From JBAZOO01 sp041648735 (GTDB taxonomy: Bacteria > Verrucomicrobiota > Lentisphaeria > Oligosphaerales > CAITYL01), in assembly GCA_041648735.1 (NCBI GenBank), contig JBAZOO010000027.1, positions 1 to 52,513 on the forward strand: 52,513 bases of DNA, given 5' to 3'. Below, one piece after another: positions 1 through 8,290 of the stretch; the first letter of the stretch is position 1; each line of letters starts with the position of its first letter. The position numbers were made by a program, and so were the translations under genes. Below the pieces are notes generated by a model that saw only the letters and a list, made by a program, of their open reading frames with translations, ran no database searches and had not been told where the DNA came from.

Positions 1-2267
1 TGCGCGAGGCCAAGCTCGCCTGCCGGATCAAGCACGCCAATGTCATTGCCGTGATGGACGCGGAGCGCGACGGGAAGAGCGGGCTCTACTACATCGTCCA
101 GGAGTTCGTGGACGGCGGCACCGTGCGCGACCTGATGAAGAAGGGGCCGCTCACCGAGGCCCAGGCGCTGGACATCGCCATCGGCGTCGCCGAAGCCCTG
201 GCCGCCGCCGCCGAGTTCGGCATCGTCCACCGCGACATCAAGCCGGAGAACATCATGCTCACCCACAAAGGTGAGGTCAAGCTCGCCGACCTCGGCATTG
301 CCAAGGAGCAGTCGGAGCGGGACACCGGCCTCACCCTGCCGCAGGTGATGATGGGCACGCCGGCCTACATGGCCCCAGAACAGGCGCAGGACGCCAAGAA
401 CGTCGATGCCCGGGCCGACCTCTACAGCCTCGGCGCCAGCCTCTACCACATGCTCTGCGGCGCCCCGCCCTACACTGGCGACACCGCCTTCGCCGTGCTC
501 ACCAAGGCCGTCCAGGAACCGCCGCCCGACCCGCGGGCCAAGCGCCCGGACCTCTCCGAGCCCGTCGCCCGGCTGATCCAGCGGCTGATGGCGAAGAAGA
601 AGGAAGACCGGCCCGCGACCGCCCAGGAACTGCTCACGGAACTGAAGGGCTTGCGCAACCCCCTCCCCACCGCCGGCGACTTGCAGAAGCTGGCCCAGGA
701 ACTGATCAGCGAAGTCCGCGCCGTCCGCACGGGGACGGCGACGGCGACGGCGGTCGCGCCCGGCCGCCCGGCCGCCGCCGCTGCCACGGGCGGAACGCCG
801 CCGCGCCAAGGGCGCCCCGCCGTCTGGCTGGCGGCGGCCGCCGCGGCGCTCGTCCTGCTGCTGGCCGCGGGGGCCGGCCTGTTCATCCTGCTCAACCGGG
901 CGAAGGAACCGGCGGCGGAAACCGCCCAAGCGCCGGCGGCACCCACGCCCACCACCACCACGGCCACCACCGCCCCCGGCGGCACCACGCCGGCGGCCGC
1001 CACCGCCCGCCCGGCCGCCACGCCCGACCTGGCCCGGCTGCGCCGGACCGTTGACGCCCTGCTGCAACAGGCGCTGGCGGAGCAGCAACTGGCCGATCCG
1101 CGGGTGAAGGCGATCCTGGACAACCCCATGCGTTTCGTCAGCCAGAAGCTCAACGACGTGGATCCCGTGCTGGTCGCCAACGAACTGGTCGAGCAGCAGA
1201 TCCCGGTCAAGGACATCCTCGTCCTGCTGGAGCCGGCCCGCGCCGGCGGAACCGCCGCCGCTGCCGCCGCCACAGCCCCGGCCGCCAAGCCGCCGCTCGC
1301 CGCCCTGCTCGTCCAAAGCCGGGCCGCGAACTTGGCCGCCGAAGCCGTCGAGTCGCTGACCGCGAACCTGGCCGCCAGCCTGACCGCCAAGGGGTTCGCC
1401 GTCATTGACCCGGCGTTCACCGCCAAGCAACTCAAGAGCCGCAGCGTGACCGACGAGGAGCTGGGGGCGGCCTCGGCCCTGCGCCTGGCCCAACTGCTCA
1501 ACGCCGACTACCTCATCGTCGCCTCCCTCCGGTCGCTGAGCGCCGAAACCCGCACCTTCACGGATCCGGCCGACGGCCGCCGCCGCTCCGCCGCGACCAC
1601 CACCCTGCGCCTGGCCCTCACCGTCCTGGACACCGACCGCGGCGCCACCCTCTACGGCGACACGGTCAGCGTCGCCGAGCGGACCGCGACCCTCCCCAAC
1701 CTGGAAATCCAGGGCAACGACCTGCTGCCGCGGCTGCTCGACGCCGCCGCCGACAAGGTGGCCGGCAACGTCGCCGCCAGCGTCCAGCGGATCGCCGCCG
1801 CCACGCCGGCGGCCGCGACCCTCGTGGAGGCCCGCGTCACCTGCAACATCGAAGGGGCAACCATCGCGGTGGACGGCGCCGTGGCCGGCAGCGCCCCCGC
1901 CACCCTCCGGCTGCGGCCCGGCCTGCACCGGGTCTGGGTCTCCCACCCCTGGTGCGCGCCGTGGGACAAGACGGTGAACATCACGGCCGGCCAGGCCCTC
2001 GCCGTCACCCTCCTGCTCACCGACGAGGGGATCCGCAAGTTCAAGGATCTCGAAGGCTTCAAGCTGGCCATGGAACGCCTCCGCAAGTCGGGCGAAACCG
2101 ACGATGCCGTCCGCCGCGCCTTGGCCGAGGGCCAAAGCGAAATGCTGAAGCAGAGCCACATCCGCTTTGACGGCGACATCGACACCCTCACCCTCGGCGC
2201 CGCCCCAGGCGAGAAGGACACGACGGACGTGAAGGTGATCAACATCCAACAGGAGACGAAAAAATGA
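1..2267 (+). CDS. Membrane Ser/Thr protein kinase with PEGA domain (5' partial)
   Basis: The reading frame is open from base 3, so the start lies upstream and the glycine loop and ATP-binding Lys are not in the window. Visible kinase parts are the alpha-C region (REAKLA), the catalytic loop HRDIKPEN (nt 228-251), DLG in place of DFG, and GTPAYMAPEQ. A single membrane helix follows (about nt 816-897) between Ala/Pro/Thr-rich linkers. The outer part has a segment resembling the LpoB/CsgG fold (LNADYLIVASL and LRLALTVLD, nt about 1500-1640) and a PEGA-like repeat (nt about 1830-2020). The stop overlaps the next start as ATGA, so the kinase is translationally coupled to the CsgG-like gene. Kinase identity is certain; the ectodomain assignment is inference. 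Confidence 0.93.
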   Translation, partial: REAKLACRIKHANVIAVMDAERDGKSGLYYIVQEFVDGGTVRDLMKKGPLTEAQALDIAIGVAEALAAAAEFGIVHRDIKPENIMLTHKGEVKLADLGIAKEQSERDTGLTLPQVMMGTPAYMAPEQAQDAKNVDARADLYSLGASLYHMLCGAPPYTGDTAFAVLTKAVQEPPPDPRAKRPDLSEPVARLIQRLMAKKKEDRPATAQELLTELKGLRNPLPTAGDLQKLAQELISEVRAVRTGTATATAVAPGRPAAAAATGGTPPRQGRPAVWLAAAAAALVLLLAAGAGLFILLNRAKEPAAETAQAPAAPTPTTTTATTAPGGTTPAAATARPAATPDLARLRRTVDALLQQALAEQQLADPRVKAILDNPMRFVSQKLNDVDPVLVANELVEQQIPVKDILVLLEPARAGGTAAAAAATAPAAKPPLAALLVQSRAANLAAEAVESLTANLAASLTAKGFAVIDPAFTAKQLKSRSVTDEELGAASALRLAQLLNADYLIVASLRSLSAETRTFTDPADGRRRSAATTTLRLALTVLDTDRGATLYGDTVSVAERTATLPNLEIQGNDLLPRLLDAAADKVAGNVAASVQRIAAATPAAATLVEARVTCNIEGATIAVDGAVAGSAPATLRLRPGLHRVWVSHPWCAPWDKTVNITAGQALAVTLLLTDEGIRKFKDLEGFKLAMERLRKSGETDDAVRRALAEGQSEMLKQSHIRFDGDIDTLTLGAAPGEKDTTDVKVINIQQETKK

Positions 2268-3241
2268 GACGGCTGCTGACCCTCCTCGCGGCGCTGCTGC
2301 TCGGCGCCGGCGCCCAGGCCCAACTGACCCAAGGCGGCAAGGATCCGGTCGCCATCGCCCGGGTCAAGGTGCTGCCGTCGGTGGCGGAGGCGGCCAAGGC
2401 GCGCCAAGGCGAGCTGGCGCTCAAGCGCATCACCGAGACGCTCGAGGCCCAGTTCACGCCGGTGCTGAGTTCGACGCGCGTCTTCGACCTTGTGGAACGC
2501 ACGCAGAAGGCCGACCTCGAACTGGAGCAGGCCTACGCCGCCGTCGCCGTTGACCCCAACGACAAGAACGCCGCGTCCGCCCTGAAGATGGCCGGCGTCC
2601 GCTTCCTGGTCATGCCCCAGGTCACGGCCTTCGAGGATCGGACGGATGTCAGCGTCTACCAGGTCTCCGGCCTGGCCAACGTCCAACGCCGCATCTACCT
2701 CGCCGCCCGGCTGCAAATCGTTGACGCCACGACCGGCAAGCTCCTCCCCGAGGCGCCGGCCGCCGAAGTCCGCCAGCTCGTCCAGATCGACCAGGACGTG
2801 AACGCCGACCGCGCCAAGTCGGACGAGTTCCTGGTCGGGGCCGCCGACGAAATGGCGCGCCAGCTCTGCTGGAAGCTGGTCGCCAGCCTGCGCCCGGCCA
2901 AGGTGCTGGCCCTCACCGGCGACCAGGTGATGATCAACCGGGGGACGGACGCCGGCTTTGCGAAAGGGCTGAAAGTCGGGATCTTTGCCACCGAAGCCGT
3001 CACGGACGAGGACACCGGCGAGATGCTGACCAACGAAGTGCCGGTCGGCAAGGCGACGGTCGTCCGCGCCGAAGCCGGCAAAAGCTTCGCCAAGGTCGAA
3101 GGCGAGAACCTTGGCATCGCCAAGGGCTGCGTGGTGCGGGCCGATCTGGAATCGCTTCCGCCACCGGCGCCAGCCGCCCCGGCGGCGCCGGCGGCACCCC
3201 TGCCGGCCGGCTCCTCCGAAAAACCGCTGCAATGGAAATGA
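2264..3241 (+). CDS. Exported CsgG/LpoB-like protein
   Basis: A 325-residue protein with an N-terminal signal peptide (MRRLLTLLAALLLGAGAQA) and no lipobox Cys, so probably periplasmic. The core (IARVKVLP, LEAQFTPVLSSTRVFDLVER, AGVRFLVMPQVTAF, AARLQIVDATTGKLL) follows the alternating pattern of CsgG/LpoB-type domains, in which a small subunit degrades 'fast' Rossmann-like strands into an anticodon-binding-like fold. A second C-terminal segment (VLALTGDQVMINRGTDAGF, KGLKVGIF, GKATVVRAE) looks like a beta-barrel FlgT-C type domain. The tail is Pro/Ala-rich. Its start overlaps the kinase stop by ATGA. Function is probably envelope assembly; which machine it serves is unknown. Confidence 0.75.
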   Translation: MRRLLTLLAALLLGAGAQAQLTQGGKDPVAIARVKVLPSVAEAAKARQGELALKRITETLEAQFTPVLSSTRVFDLVERTQKADLELEQAYAAVAVDPNDKNAASALKMAGVRFLVMPQVTAFEDRTDVSVYQVSGLANVQRRIYLAARLQIVDATTGKLLPEAPAAEVRQLVQIDQDVNADRAKSDEFLVGAADEMARQLCWKLVASLRPAKVLALTGDQVMINRGTDAGFAKGLKVGIFATEAVTDEDTGEMLTNEVPVGKATVVRAEAGKSFAKVEGENLGIAKGCVVRADLESLPPPAPAAPAAPAAPLPAGSSEKPLQWK

Positions 3242-3280
3242 CAACCGATGCCGGCACCGCCGGCCCAGGAGGGTGAACAG

Positions 3281-3721
3281 ATGAAAATCGTTCCACGCAA
3301 ACTCTGGATCCTGGCAACGGCCGGGCTCGCGCTCGCCGCCGCGGCCGGCTGCCGCGCCCCCCAAACCGCGGGGATGGAGGCCGGCGGCACCATCAGCGCC
3401 ACTCCCGAGGGCGACACCCAGATGACCAAGTTCGTGGTCATCAACAACCAGAAGCTCGCCCGCGGCCTGCAAGTCGTTGATGCCCGCCACACCTTCGCCA
3501 ACGACATCCTCCACGCCAGCATCACCATCGTCGCCAAGGGCAGCCGCGACCTCCAGTTCCAGTACAAGTTCGCCTGGTTCAACGCCAACGGCATGGAAGT
3601 CGAAGCCGACCGCTACCCGTGGACGCCGGTCGTGGTCCACGGCTTCGAAAGCAAGACGCTCCAGGCGGTCGCCCCCAACCCGAGCGTCCGCGAGTTCCGC
3701 CTCAAGATCCGTCCCCTCTGA
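3281..3721 (+). CDS. YcfL-like (DUF1425) lipoprotein
   Basis: 146 residues. ATG 3281 is preferred because of the Shine-Dalgarno-like AGGAGGGTG just upstream; an upstream in-frame ATG at 3248 has none. The protein opens with a lipoprotein signal ending LAAAAGC. The body (VVINNQKLARGLQVVDARH, LQFQYKFAWFNANGMEV, WTPVVVHG, SKTLQAVAPNP) matches the DUF1425/YcfL pattern of a single beta-sandwich. In enterobacteria ycfL sits directly before lpoB, and here an LpoB-like gene also follows, which supports the family call. Its role is undetermined; outer-membrane anchoring next to peptidoglycan synthesis activators is inferred. Confidence 0.8.
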   Translation: MKIVPRKLWILATAGLALAAAAGCRAPQTAGMEAGGTISATPEGDTQMTKFVVINNQKLARGLQVVDARHTFANDILHASITIVAKGSRDLQFQYKFAWFNANGMEVEADRYPWTPVVVHGFESKTLQAVAPNPSVREFRLKIRPL

Positions 3722-3760
3722 ACCCAACCGCGCGATTGCCCAACCTGAGGAGGCTTGCCG

Positions 3761-4363
3761 ATGAATGTGAATGCCCTTGCCGCGCCGCTGGCCGCGGGTG
3801 CCCTGCTGGCCCTGGCCACCGGTTGCCAGTCCACCGTGCAATATGGCGACCCGACCGCCGTCCAGTCGCTCTCCTACACTTTCAGCTCCACTGACTTGCA
3901 GATGTATGCCGCGAGCATGGTCGATTCGCTGCTGACCTTCCCGCCGATCGTCGAGGAGACGAAGAGCCGGCGCCCCGTCATCCTGGTCTCCACCATCAAG
4001 AACAAGACCACGCAGCACATCGACATGGAGGCGCTCACCGACACCGTGCGCACCAAGCTGCTCCGCTCCGGCAAGTTCCGCTTCATCGACCGCACCACCG
4101 ACGACGCGGCGATCCAGGAGGTCAGGACCCAACTGGAAAGCGGCTTGGTCGATCCGGCCACCGCCGTGCGCTTCGGGCAGCAGATCGGCGCCGAGTACCT
4201 GCTCACCGGCAATTTCGCCCAGATCACCCAGGAGGCCGGCCGCACCAAGGATGTCTACTACAAGCTGACCATGAACCTCAAGAACCTGCGCACCGGCATC
4301 CTCGAATGGTCCGACGAAAAGGAGATCCGCAAGATCCGCGAGAAGCCGGTGGTCAACTGGTGA
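3761..4363 (+). CDS. lpoB: LpoB-like penicillin-binding-protein activator lipoprotein
   Basis: 200 residues. ATG 3761 follows GAGGAGG (3747-3753). The signal ends at a lipobox (ALATGC), then a YGDP motif and a core typical of LpoB: RPVILVSTIKNKTTQHIDM, LLRSGKFRFIDR, IGAEYLLTGNFAQI, YYKLTMNLKNLRTGILEWSDEKEIRK. LpoB in Enterobacteria is an outer-membrane lipoprotein that activates the peptidoglycan synthase PBP1B. No PBP gene is in the window. It is the last gene of the kinase cluster and is followed by a strong terminator. Family call is firm; the partner is inferred. Confidence 0.88.
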   Translation: MNVNALAAPLAAGALLALATGCQSTVQYGDPTAVQSLSYTFSSTDLQMYAASMVDSLLTFPPIVEETKSRRPVILVSTIKNKTTQHIDMEALTDTVRTKLLRSGKFRFIDRTTDDAAIQEVRTQLESGLVDPATAVRFGQQIGAEYLLTGNFAQITQEAGRTKDVYYKLTMNLKNLRTGILEWSDEKEIRKIREKPVVNW

Positions 4364-4371
4364 CTTCGGCC

Positions 4372-4409
4372 AGGCCGCCCGCCCCGGCGCGCGGCGGCCT
4401 GATTTTTTT
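4372..4409 (+). terminator. Intrinsic terminator after lpoB
   Basis: An 8-bp perfect stem, AGGCCGCC (4372-4379) and GGCGGCCT (4393-4400), with a 13-nt loop, followed by seven T (4403-4409). It closes the kinase-CsgG-YcfL-LpoB operon. Confidence 0.88.
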
Positions 4410-4420
4410 GCGTTCCCGAC

Positions 4421-4449
4421 TTGTTCCTACGGGACAACGCATTAGTTTA
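4421..4449 (+). promoter_or_regulatory. Possible promoter for the HU gene
   Basis: TTGTTC (4421-4426) is 17 bases from AGTTTA (4444-4449), in an AT-rich patch directly after the lpoB terminator and before the HU start at 4519. The -10 match is poor, so this is tentative. Confidence 0.25.
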
Positions 4450-4518
4450 GATGGAAATACGGAGCATCCCTTCAACCCTGCCCCTGCTGCTGCGGCCACT
4501 CACCGAGGAATCCACCCC

Positions 4519-4818
4519 ATGACGAAGCGCGACTTGGCAATCCGCATCGCCCACCAGACCAACCTGAACCAGAATGACGTGATGAACGTCATCCAGCTCA
4601 CGCTCGACGCCATCGTCAACGAAGTGGCCGCCGGCCGCAACGTCGAGTTCCGCAAGTTCGGCGTGTTCGAGGTGGTGGTCCGCAAGCCGCGGATCGGCCG
4701 CAACCCCAACTCGCCCCAAGACACCGTCGCCATTCCCGAACGCGTGGTCGTGAAGTTCAAGCCGGGCAAGATCATGGAAGCCAAAGTGGCCAGGATCAGC
4801 GCCAATAAGCTGAAGTGA
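4519..4818 (+). CDS. HU/IHF-family DNA-binding protein
   Basis: 99 residues, the standard length of HU. ATG 4519 follows GAGGA at 4505-4509; the frame is open further upstream, but that stretch crosses the terminator and does not look like protein. Family features are the N-terminal helices (TKRDLAIRIAHQT), FRKFGVFEV, the DNA-intercalating arm signature GRNPNSP, and the C-terminal helix VKFKPGKIMEAKV. Such proteins bend and compact DNA as dimers. It stands alone between two terminators, so it is probably its own transcription unit. Confidence 0.95.
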   Translation: MTKRDLAIRIAHQTNLNQNDVMNVIQLTLDAIVNEVAAGRNVEFRKFGVFEVVVRKPRIGRNPNSPQDTVAIPERVVVKFKPGKIMEAKVARISANKLK

Positions 4819-4879
4819 CTGGGTGCCGCCACCCGGCGGCGACGGCCATCCGGCCTTACCCCCCCCCCCTGCCCCCGGC

Positions 4880-4904
4880 GAGCCGGCTCCTGCCGGCTCC
4901 TTTT
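4880..4904 (+). terminator. Intrinsic terminator after HU gene
   Basis: A perfect 8-bp stem GAGCCGGC (4880-4887) / GCCGGCTC (4892-4899) with a TCCT loop, followed by CTTTT. It separates HU from hisS. Confidence 0.7.
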
Positions 4905-4930
4905 GCTTGCCTTCCAGGAACCACACCGCC

Positions 4931-6193
4931 ATGTCCGACCAACTGGAACCCTTGCCCGGCACCGCCGACCTTTGGGAGCCGGAAACCAGCCAGTGGGTTT
5001 TCCTCGAGCGCCAGGCCCGCGAAATCTTCCCCCGCTACGGCTATTGCGAACTCCGCACGCCCGTGTTCGAACGCACGGAAGTGTTCGTCCGCGGCATCGG
5101 CGGCGAGACCGACGTGGTGCAGAAGGAGATGTACACCTTCACCGACCGGGGCGGGCGCAGCCTGACCCTCCGTCCCGAGGGCACCGCCGGGGTGATGCGC
5201 GCCATCGCCAACGCCGGGCTGCAGGAAGGGGAGGAGAAGCGGGTCTTCTACATCGGCCCCATGTTCCGCGGCGAACGTCCCGCCGCCGGCCGCCGCCGGC
5301 AGTTCCACCAAGTCGGCGTCGAGTGCGTCGGCAAGGCTGCCCCCGCCGTGGACGCCGAAAACATCGCCATGCTCCTGCATTACCTGGAAGCGCTCGGCAT
5401 CACCAACGGCAAGCTCCTGCTCAACACCCGGGGCGCCGCCGCCGACCGCCCCGCCATGAACCAGGCGCTCCGCGAACACTTCGCGGCCCATGTCGCCAGC
5501 ATGTGCCCCGACTGCCAACGCCGGTTCGAGACCAACATCTCCCGCATGCTCGACTGCAAATGCGAGCCGTGCCAAGGGCCGATCCTCGCCGCGCCGGACG
5601 TCACCGCCGTCATGGGCGAGGCGAGCAAGGCGTACTTTGCCGCCGTCCGCGCCCACCTGGACCGCCTCGGCGTCCACTACATCGTCGCTCCCCGGCTGGT
5701 GCGCGGCCTCGACTATTATGAACAGACCGTGTTCGAAGTCACCCATCACGGGCTCGGCGCCCAAAGCGCCATGGCCGGCGGCGGACGCTACCGCATCGCC
5801 CTGCCCGGCTCCGACCGCACCGTCGAAGGGGTCGGCTTCGCCTGCGGCATGGAACGGCTCCTCATGGTGCGGGAGCATCTCCGGCTTGCCGCCCATCCCG
5901 CCGCCGCCCCCCAGGTCTACCTGGTCTGCCTGGGCGAACCGGCGCTGGCCGCCGCGCTGCCCCTCGCCCAGCAGCTCCGCCACGCCGGCCTGCGCGTCCT
6001 CGCCGAAACCGCGCCCCGCAGCATGAAGGCCCAGATGCGTGCCGCCAACAAGGCCGGCGCCCGCTTCGCCCTCATCCAAGGTGACGACGAGCTGGCCAAG
6101 GGGACGCTGCTCTGCAAGGATCTCGCCGCCTCGACCCAGGAGGAAATCCCGGTGGCGGCCGCCGCCGACCGCCTGCTGGCCGCCTTGGCCTGA
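4931..6193 (+). CDS. hisS: Histidine--tRNA ligase
   Basis: 420 residues, the usual bacterial HisRS size. It charges tRNA-His in the cytoplasm. Visible signatures are the N-terminal PGTADLWEPE, class II motif 2 (FRGERPAAGRRRQFHQVG, about residue 112), the HisRS-specific LVRGLDYYEQTVFE (about residue 256), motif 3 (GVGFACGMERL), and the C-terminal anticodon-binding domain. An insertion holds paired cysteines (CPDC and CKCEPC), as in many HisRS with a Cys-rich insert. ATG 4931 was chosen because the sequence before it is the HU terminator; the ribosome site AGGA (4916-4919) is weak. Confidence 0.96.
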   Translation: MSDQLEPLPGTADLWEPETSQWVFLERQAREIFPRYGYCELRTPVFERTEVFVRGIGGETDVVQKEMYTFTDRGGRSLTLRPEGTAGVMRAIANAGLQEGEEKRVFYIGPMFRGERPAAGRRRQFHQVGVECVGKAAPAVDAENIAMLLHYLEALGITNGKLLLNTRGAAADRPAMNQALREHFAAHVASMCPDCQRRFETNISRMLDCKCEPCQGPILAAPDVTAVMGEASKAYFAAVRAHLDRLGVHYIVAPRLVRGLDYYEQTVFEVTHHGLGAQSAMAGGGRYRIALPGSDRTVEGVGFACGMERLLMVREHLRLAAHPAAAPQVYLVCLGEPALAAALPLAQQLRHAGLRVLAETAPRSMKAQMRAANKAGARFALIQGDDELAKGTLLCKDLAASTQEEIPVAAAADRLLAALA

Positions 6194-6244
6194 ACCCCCG
6201 CCCAGCCGCATAGCCTGACTTATTCACGAACAGCGAACTGTAGG

Positions 6245-6282
6245 CACGGGCGTACCGCCCGTGGTGCGGGGTGCAGCCCCGC
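6245..6282. repeat. Pair of adjacent GC hairpins downstream of hisS
   Basis: CACGGGCG/CGCCCGTG (6245-6263, 3-nt loop) is followed at once by GCGGGG/CCCCGC (6266-6282, 5-nt loop). There is no T-tract, so it is not a classical terminator, though it lies just after the hisS stop. It may be a dispersed intergenic hairpin repeat. Confidence 0.5.
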
Positions 6283-6515
6283 GCCTGGAGTCCGGCATCG
6301 GGATCGTTCCCGCCCCCTTCGCCCCCGATCCCGTAAGCGTCGCTGCTGACCCATGTTGCCCGCGGGAGCGGACGGCGGGATAGTAGGAGCCAGCCACGGC
6401 AGCCGGTGCCGGAGCTGGCTCTTTGACATTCCGGGCGGGATTCAGGCCGGCGCGGGGGAAGTGTTTTCTCCGTGGTTTCCGTGTGCTCCGCGCGAAGACC
6501 AGATTTGCCTGTCCC

Positions 6516-6644
6516 CTCAAGGCTGGCATCACGGGCGGCGGTGCCTTCGCCGGAATGGATGCGGACGGTCAGGCGCCGGCGGTCCGGGTCGGGGAGGAGG
6601 TCGGCGGCGCGGGCGAAGAGTTCCTGGAGCAGCGAGCGGACATC
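6516..6644 (-). pseudogene. Transposase C-terminal remnant
   Basis: Read on the minus strand, this gives DVRSLLQELFARAADLLPD, then PDRRRLTVRIHS, then a degenerate end. The pattern (LL.E.Y..EADL.PD....LTV.LH) resembles the C-terminal part of a DDE-type transposase family that I recall from planctomycete and related genomes. No start, catalytic residues or terminal repeats are visible. This is a fragment call from memory of the pattern, so moderate to low certainty. Confidence 0.35.
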
Positions 6645-6695
6645 TTTTCCCCTGCCGCCGCCCCGTCCGCTCGGGGACGGGGGTGCCTTCAGCCT

Positions 6696-7265
6696 TCACT
6701 TGGAGCCCGGCTTCTCCACCGGCAGCCCCTGCCGGCAAAGGGGGCATTCCTCCGGCTTCCAGGTCGGGAAGGTCAGTTTCACCAGGCTTTCCATGGGCAC
6801 GTCGAAGGTCGTGGCGCCGCCGCCGCGGTCAACGATCACCGCGACGCCGACCACCTCGCCCCCGTGCTGGCGCACCAAATCGATCGTCTGCTGCACCCGC
6901 CCGCCCTTGGTCACCACGTCCTCCGCCACCAGGACGCGTTCGCCCGGCCGGATCGTGAAGCCGCGGCGCAGCAGCAGGTTCGACTGCTCGTCCTTCTCGG
7001 CAAAGATGGCGCGGACGCCAAGGGCGCGGCCGACTTCCTGGCCGACCACCACACCGCCCAGCGCCGGCGAGATCACCGTCTCGACTTCCCGCCCCTGGAA
7101 GCGGGCCGCCAGGGCCGCGCACAGCTCGGCGGCAATCCGGGTGTGCTGCAAGACCAGGGCGCACTGGAAGAAATGGTCGCTGTGCAGGCCGCTGCGCAAG
7201 AGGAAATGCCCCTTGAGCAGCGCCTTGGTTTCATAGAAGGCTCGCAACGCGTCCTGTTCAGTCAT
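6696..7265 (-). CDS. pyrE: Orotate phosphoribosyltransferase
   Basis: 189 residues. It transfers the phosphoribosyl group from PRPP to orotate to make OMP in pyrimidine synthesis. The PRPP-binding motif VLVAEDVVTKGG is at residues 111-122; SGLHSDHFF and EKDEQSNLLLRRGF fit the substrate and flexible-loop regions. The C-terminal ECPLCRQG adds a small Cys pair as in the longer, thermophile-like PyrE group. ATG 7265 is chosen over the upstream in-frame extension because a GAGG site precedes it and the extension is Pro/Thr filler. It follows the AsmA-like gene on the same strand with about 95 bp between them. Confidence 0.93.
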   Translation of the reverse strand: MTEQDALRAFYETKALLKGHFLLRSGLHSDHFFQCALVLQHTRIAAELCAALAARFQGREVETVISPALGGVVVGQEVGRALGVRAIFAEKDEQSNLLLRRGFTIRPGERVLVAEDVVTKGGRVQQTIDLVRQHGGEVVGVAVIVDRGGGATTFDVPMESLVKLTFPTWKPEECPLCRQGLPVEKPGSK

Positions 7266-7344
7266 GGTCGTCGTGCCTCGGGTGGTCGTGCCGCCGGGCG
7301 GCGGCGGGTGGATGGGGTTGATGGGGAAAAACGGGGTGCCGGGG

Positions 7345-7357
7345 TGCGGAGTCCGCA
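7345..7357. repeat. Palindrome TGCGGASTCCGCA (intergenic copy)
   Basis: A 13-bp palindrome (15 bp counting the outer G and C) between the AsmA-like gene and pyrE. Other full copies are at 18033, 22593, 23897, 31414 and 45632, and 11-bp cores are at 8765 and 51803. Confidence 0.8.
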
Positions 7358-7360
7358 CGG

Positions 7361-8161
7361 TCAGTCCGGGGGCGGCGGCGGCGCCGCCGCCGCGCCGGGC
7401 TCCTGGATGGCCCGGGCGAGGGCCGCCAGGAAGGTGCCCAGCACTCGGCCTTGCAGGTCGGCGGTGCCGCGGATCCCCCGGTACTCCCGCGCCAGCCGCC
7501 GGGCCTCGAGGCGCAGGTCCGGCAGGAACGGCTGCGTGTCGTCGCAGATGCGGAGTTCGCGCACCGTGAGCTGTAGCCGGTCAATGCGCAGGTCGTCGGC
7601 CCCGCCGGCGCGTGCCGCCAGGGCCAGCGCCGCGGGGGCCGCCGCCGGATCGCCGGCCGTCAGCTCCAGGCGCAGGATCGGCTTGGCCGCCCGCGGCGTC
7701 GGCGCCACGCCCGGCAACGGCCCCAGCAGGTAGGGCGAGTGCGGGTCGAGCCGGCGGATGAGCGTGTCCAGGTTGGAGACGGCGTCGGGCCGGCGTTCGA
7801 CGTTGAGCCGGGCGAGATCCAGGGTCAGGGCGTGGAAACTGGGGCGGCGGTGGCGATGCCAGTCGCGCCAATTGGCGGTGAAGCGCAGCTCGGGCAGGAG
7901 CAGGAGGGCCTGCGACTCGTCGAAGCCCGGCGGGTTCCAGACGGTCACGTCCGCGATTTCAAAGCGGCCGGTGAAGGGATTGAAGCGCGTCCGCCCCGCC
8001 TCCAGGCGCAGGCCGAACTCCGTCCGCGCCGTCTCCACCAAGGCATTCCGGAGCATGCCGCCCAGGATGGGGGGCAGCGCCAGCCAGGCGAGGGCGCCGC
8101 CCAGCACGGCCAGCGCCGCCAGCACCCCTGCCGCCACCGCGATTTTCCGCCGCAGGCCCAT
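7361..8161 (-). CDS. AsmA-like membrane-anchored protein
   Basis: 266 residues. An N-terminal membrane helix (about residues 6-30) is followed by a stretch typical of the AsmA/DUF748 chorein-like proteins: RTRFNPFTGRFEIADVTVWN, then PGFDES and ALLLPELRF, a pattern of small repeated beta units that face the periplasm. The C-terminus is Pro-rich. Members are involved in outer-membrane lipid or assembly homeostasis; the exact role here is unknown. It is much shorter than full AsmA proteins. It is divergent from the coiled-coil/TPR gene and upstream of pyrE on the same strand. Confidence 0.65.
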   Translation of the reverse strand: MGLRRKIAVAAGVLAALAVLGGALAWLALPPILGGMLRNALVETARTEFGLRLEAGRTRFNPFTGRFEIADVTVWNPPGFDESQALLLLPELRFTANWRDWHRHRRPSFHALTLDLARLNVERRPDAVSNLDTLIRRLDPHSPYLLGPLPGVAPTPRAAKPILRLELTAGDPAAAPAALALAARAGGADDLRIDRLQLTVRELRICDDTQPFLPDLRLEARRLAREYRGIRGTADLQGRVLGTFLAALARAIQEPGAAAAPPPPPD

Positions 8162-8192
8162 CCCGCAACCCGTCCCTTCCCGCTGCCGCCGC

Positions 8193-8220
8193 TTGACGAA
8201 TGGCCAAGGCCGGCTACGCT
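8193..8220 (+). promoter_or_regulatory. Probable promoter of the coiled-coil/TPR gene
   Basis: TTGACG (8193-8198), a 16-base spacer, then GGCTACGCT holding the -10 TACGCT (8215-8220). The start codon is 71 bases downstream of the -10. The -35 is strong, the -10 weak. Confidence 0.4.
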
Positions 8221-8290
8221 ACTGCATCCCTTCCGTCTCGGCCGCCAGCCGCAAAACCCGGTCAACATACCATTGGAACCTTGGGTTGCC

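Larger units (their letters stand above)
6194..6695. other. 500-bp gap between convergent hisS and pyrE
   Basis: No intact gene seen. From left to right it holds two hairpins (6245-6282), a stretch with a CCGTGGTTTCCGTG-type repeat (about 6465-6490) and a short transposase-like remnant on the minus strand (6516-6644). It reads as decayed sequence between two convergent genes. Confidence 0.6.

Noticed and set aside
4857..4870. C-run at 4860-4870 as a slippage or frameshift site
   Set aside because: It lies in the non-coding space between HU and hisS.
6423..7733. Open frame on the plus strand through the hisS-pyrE gap and pyrE
   Set aside because: The second half is antisense to pyrE and the first half covers remnant DNA; no recognisable protein.
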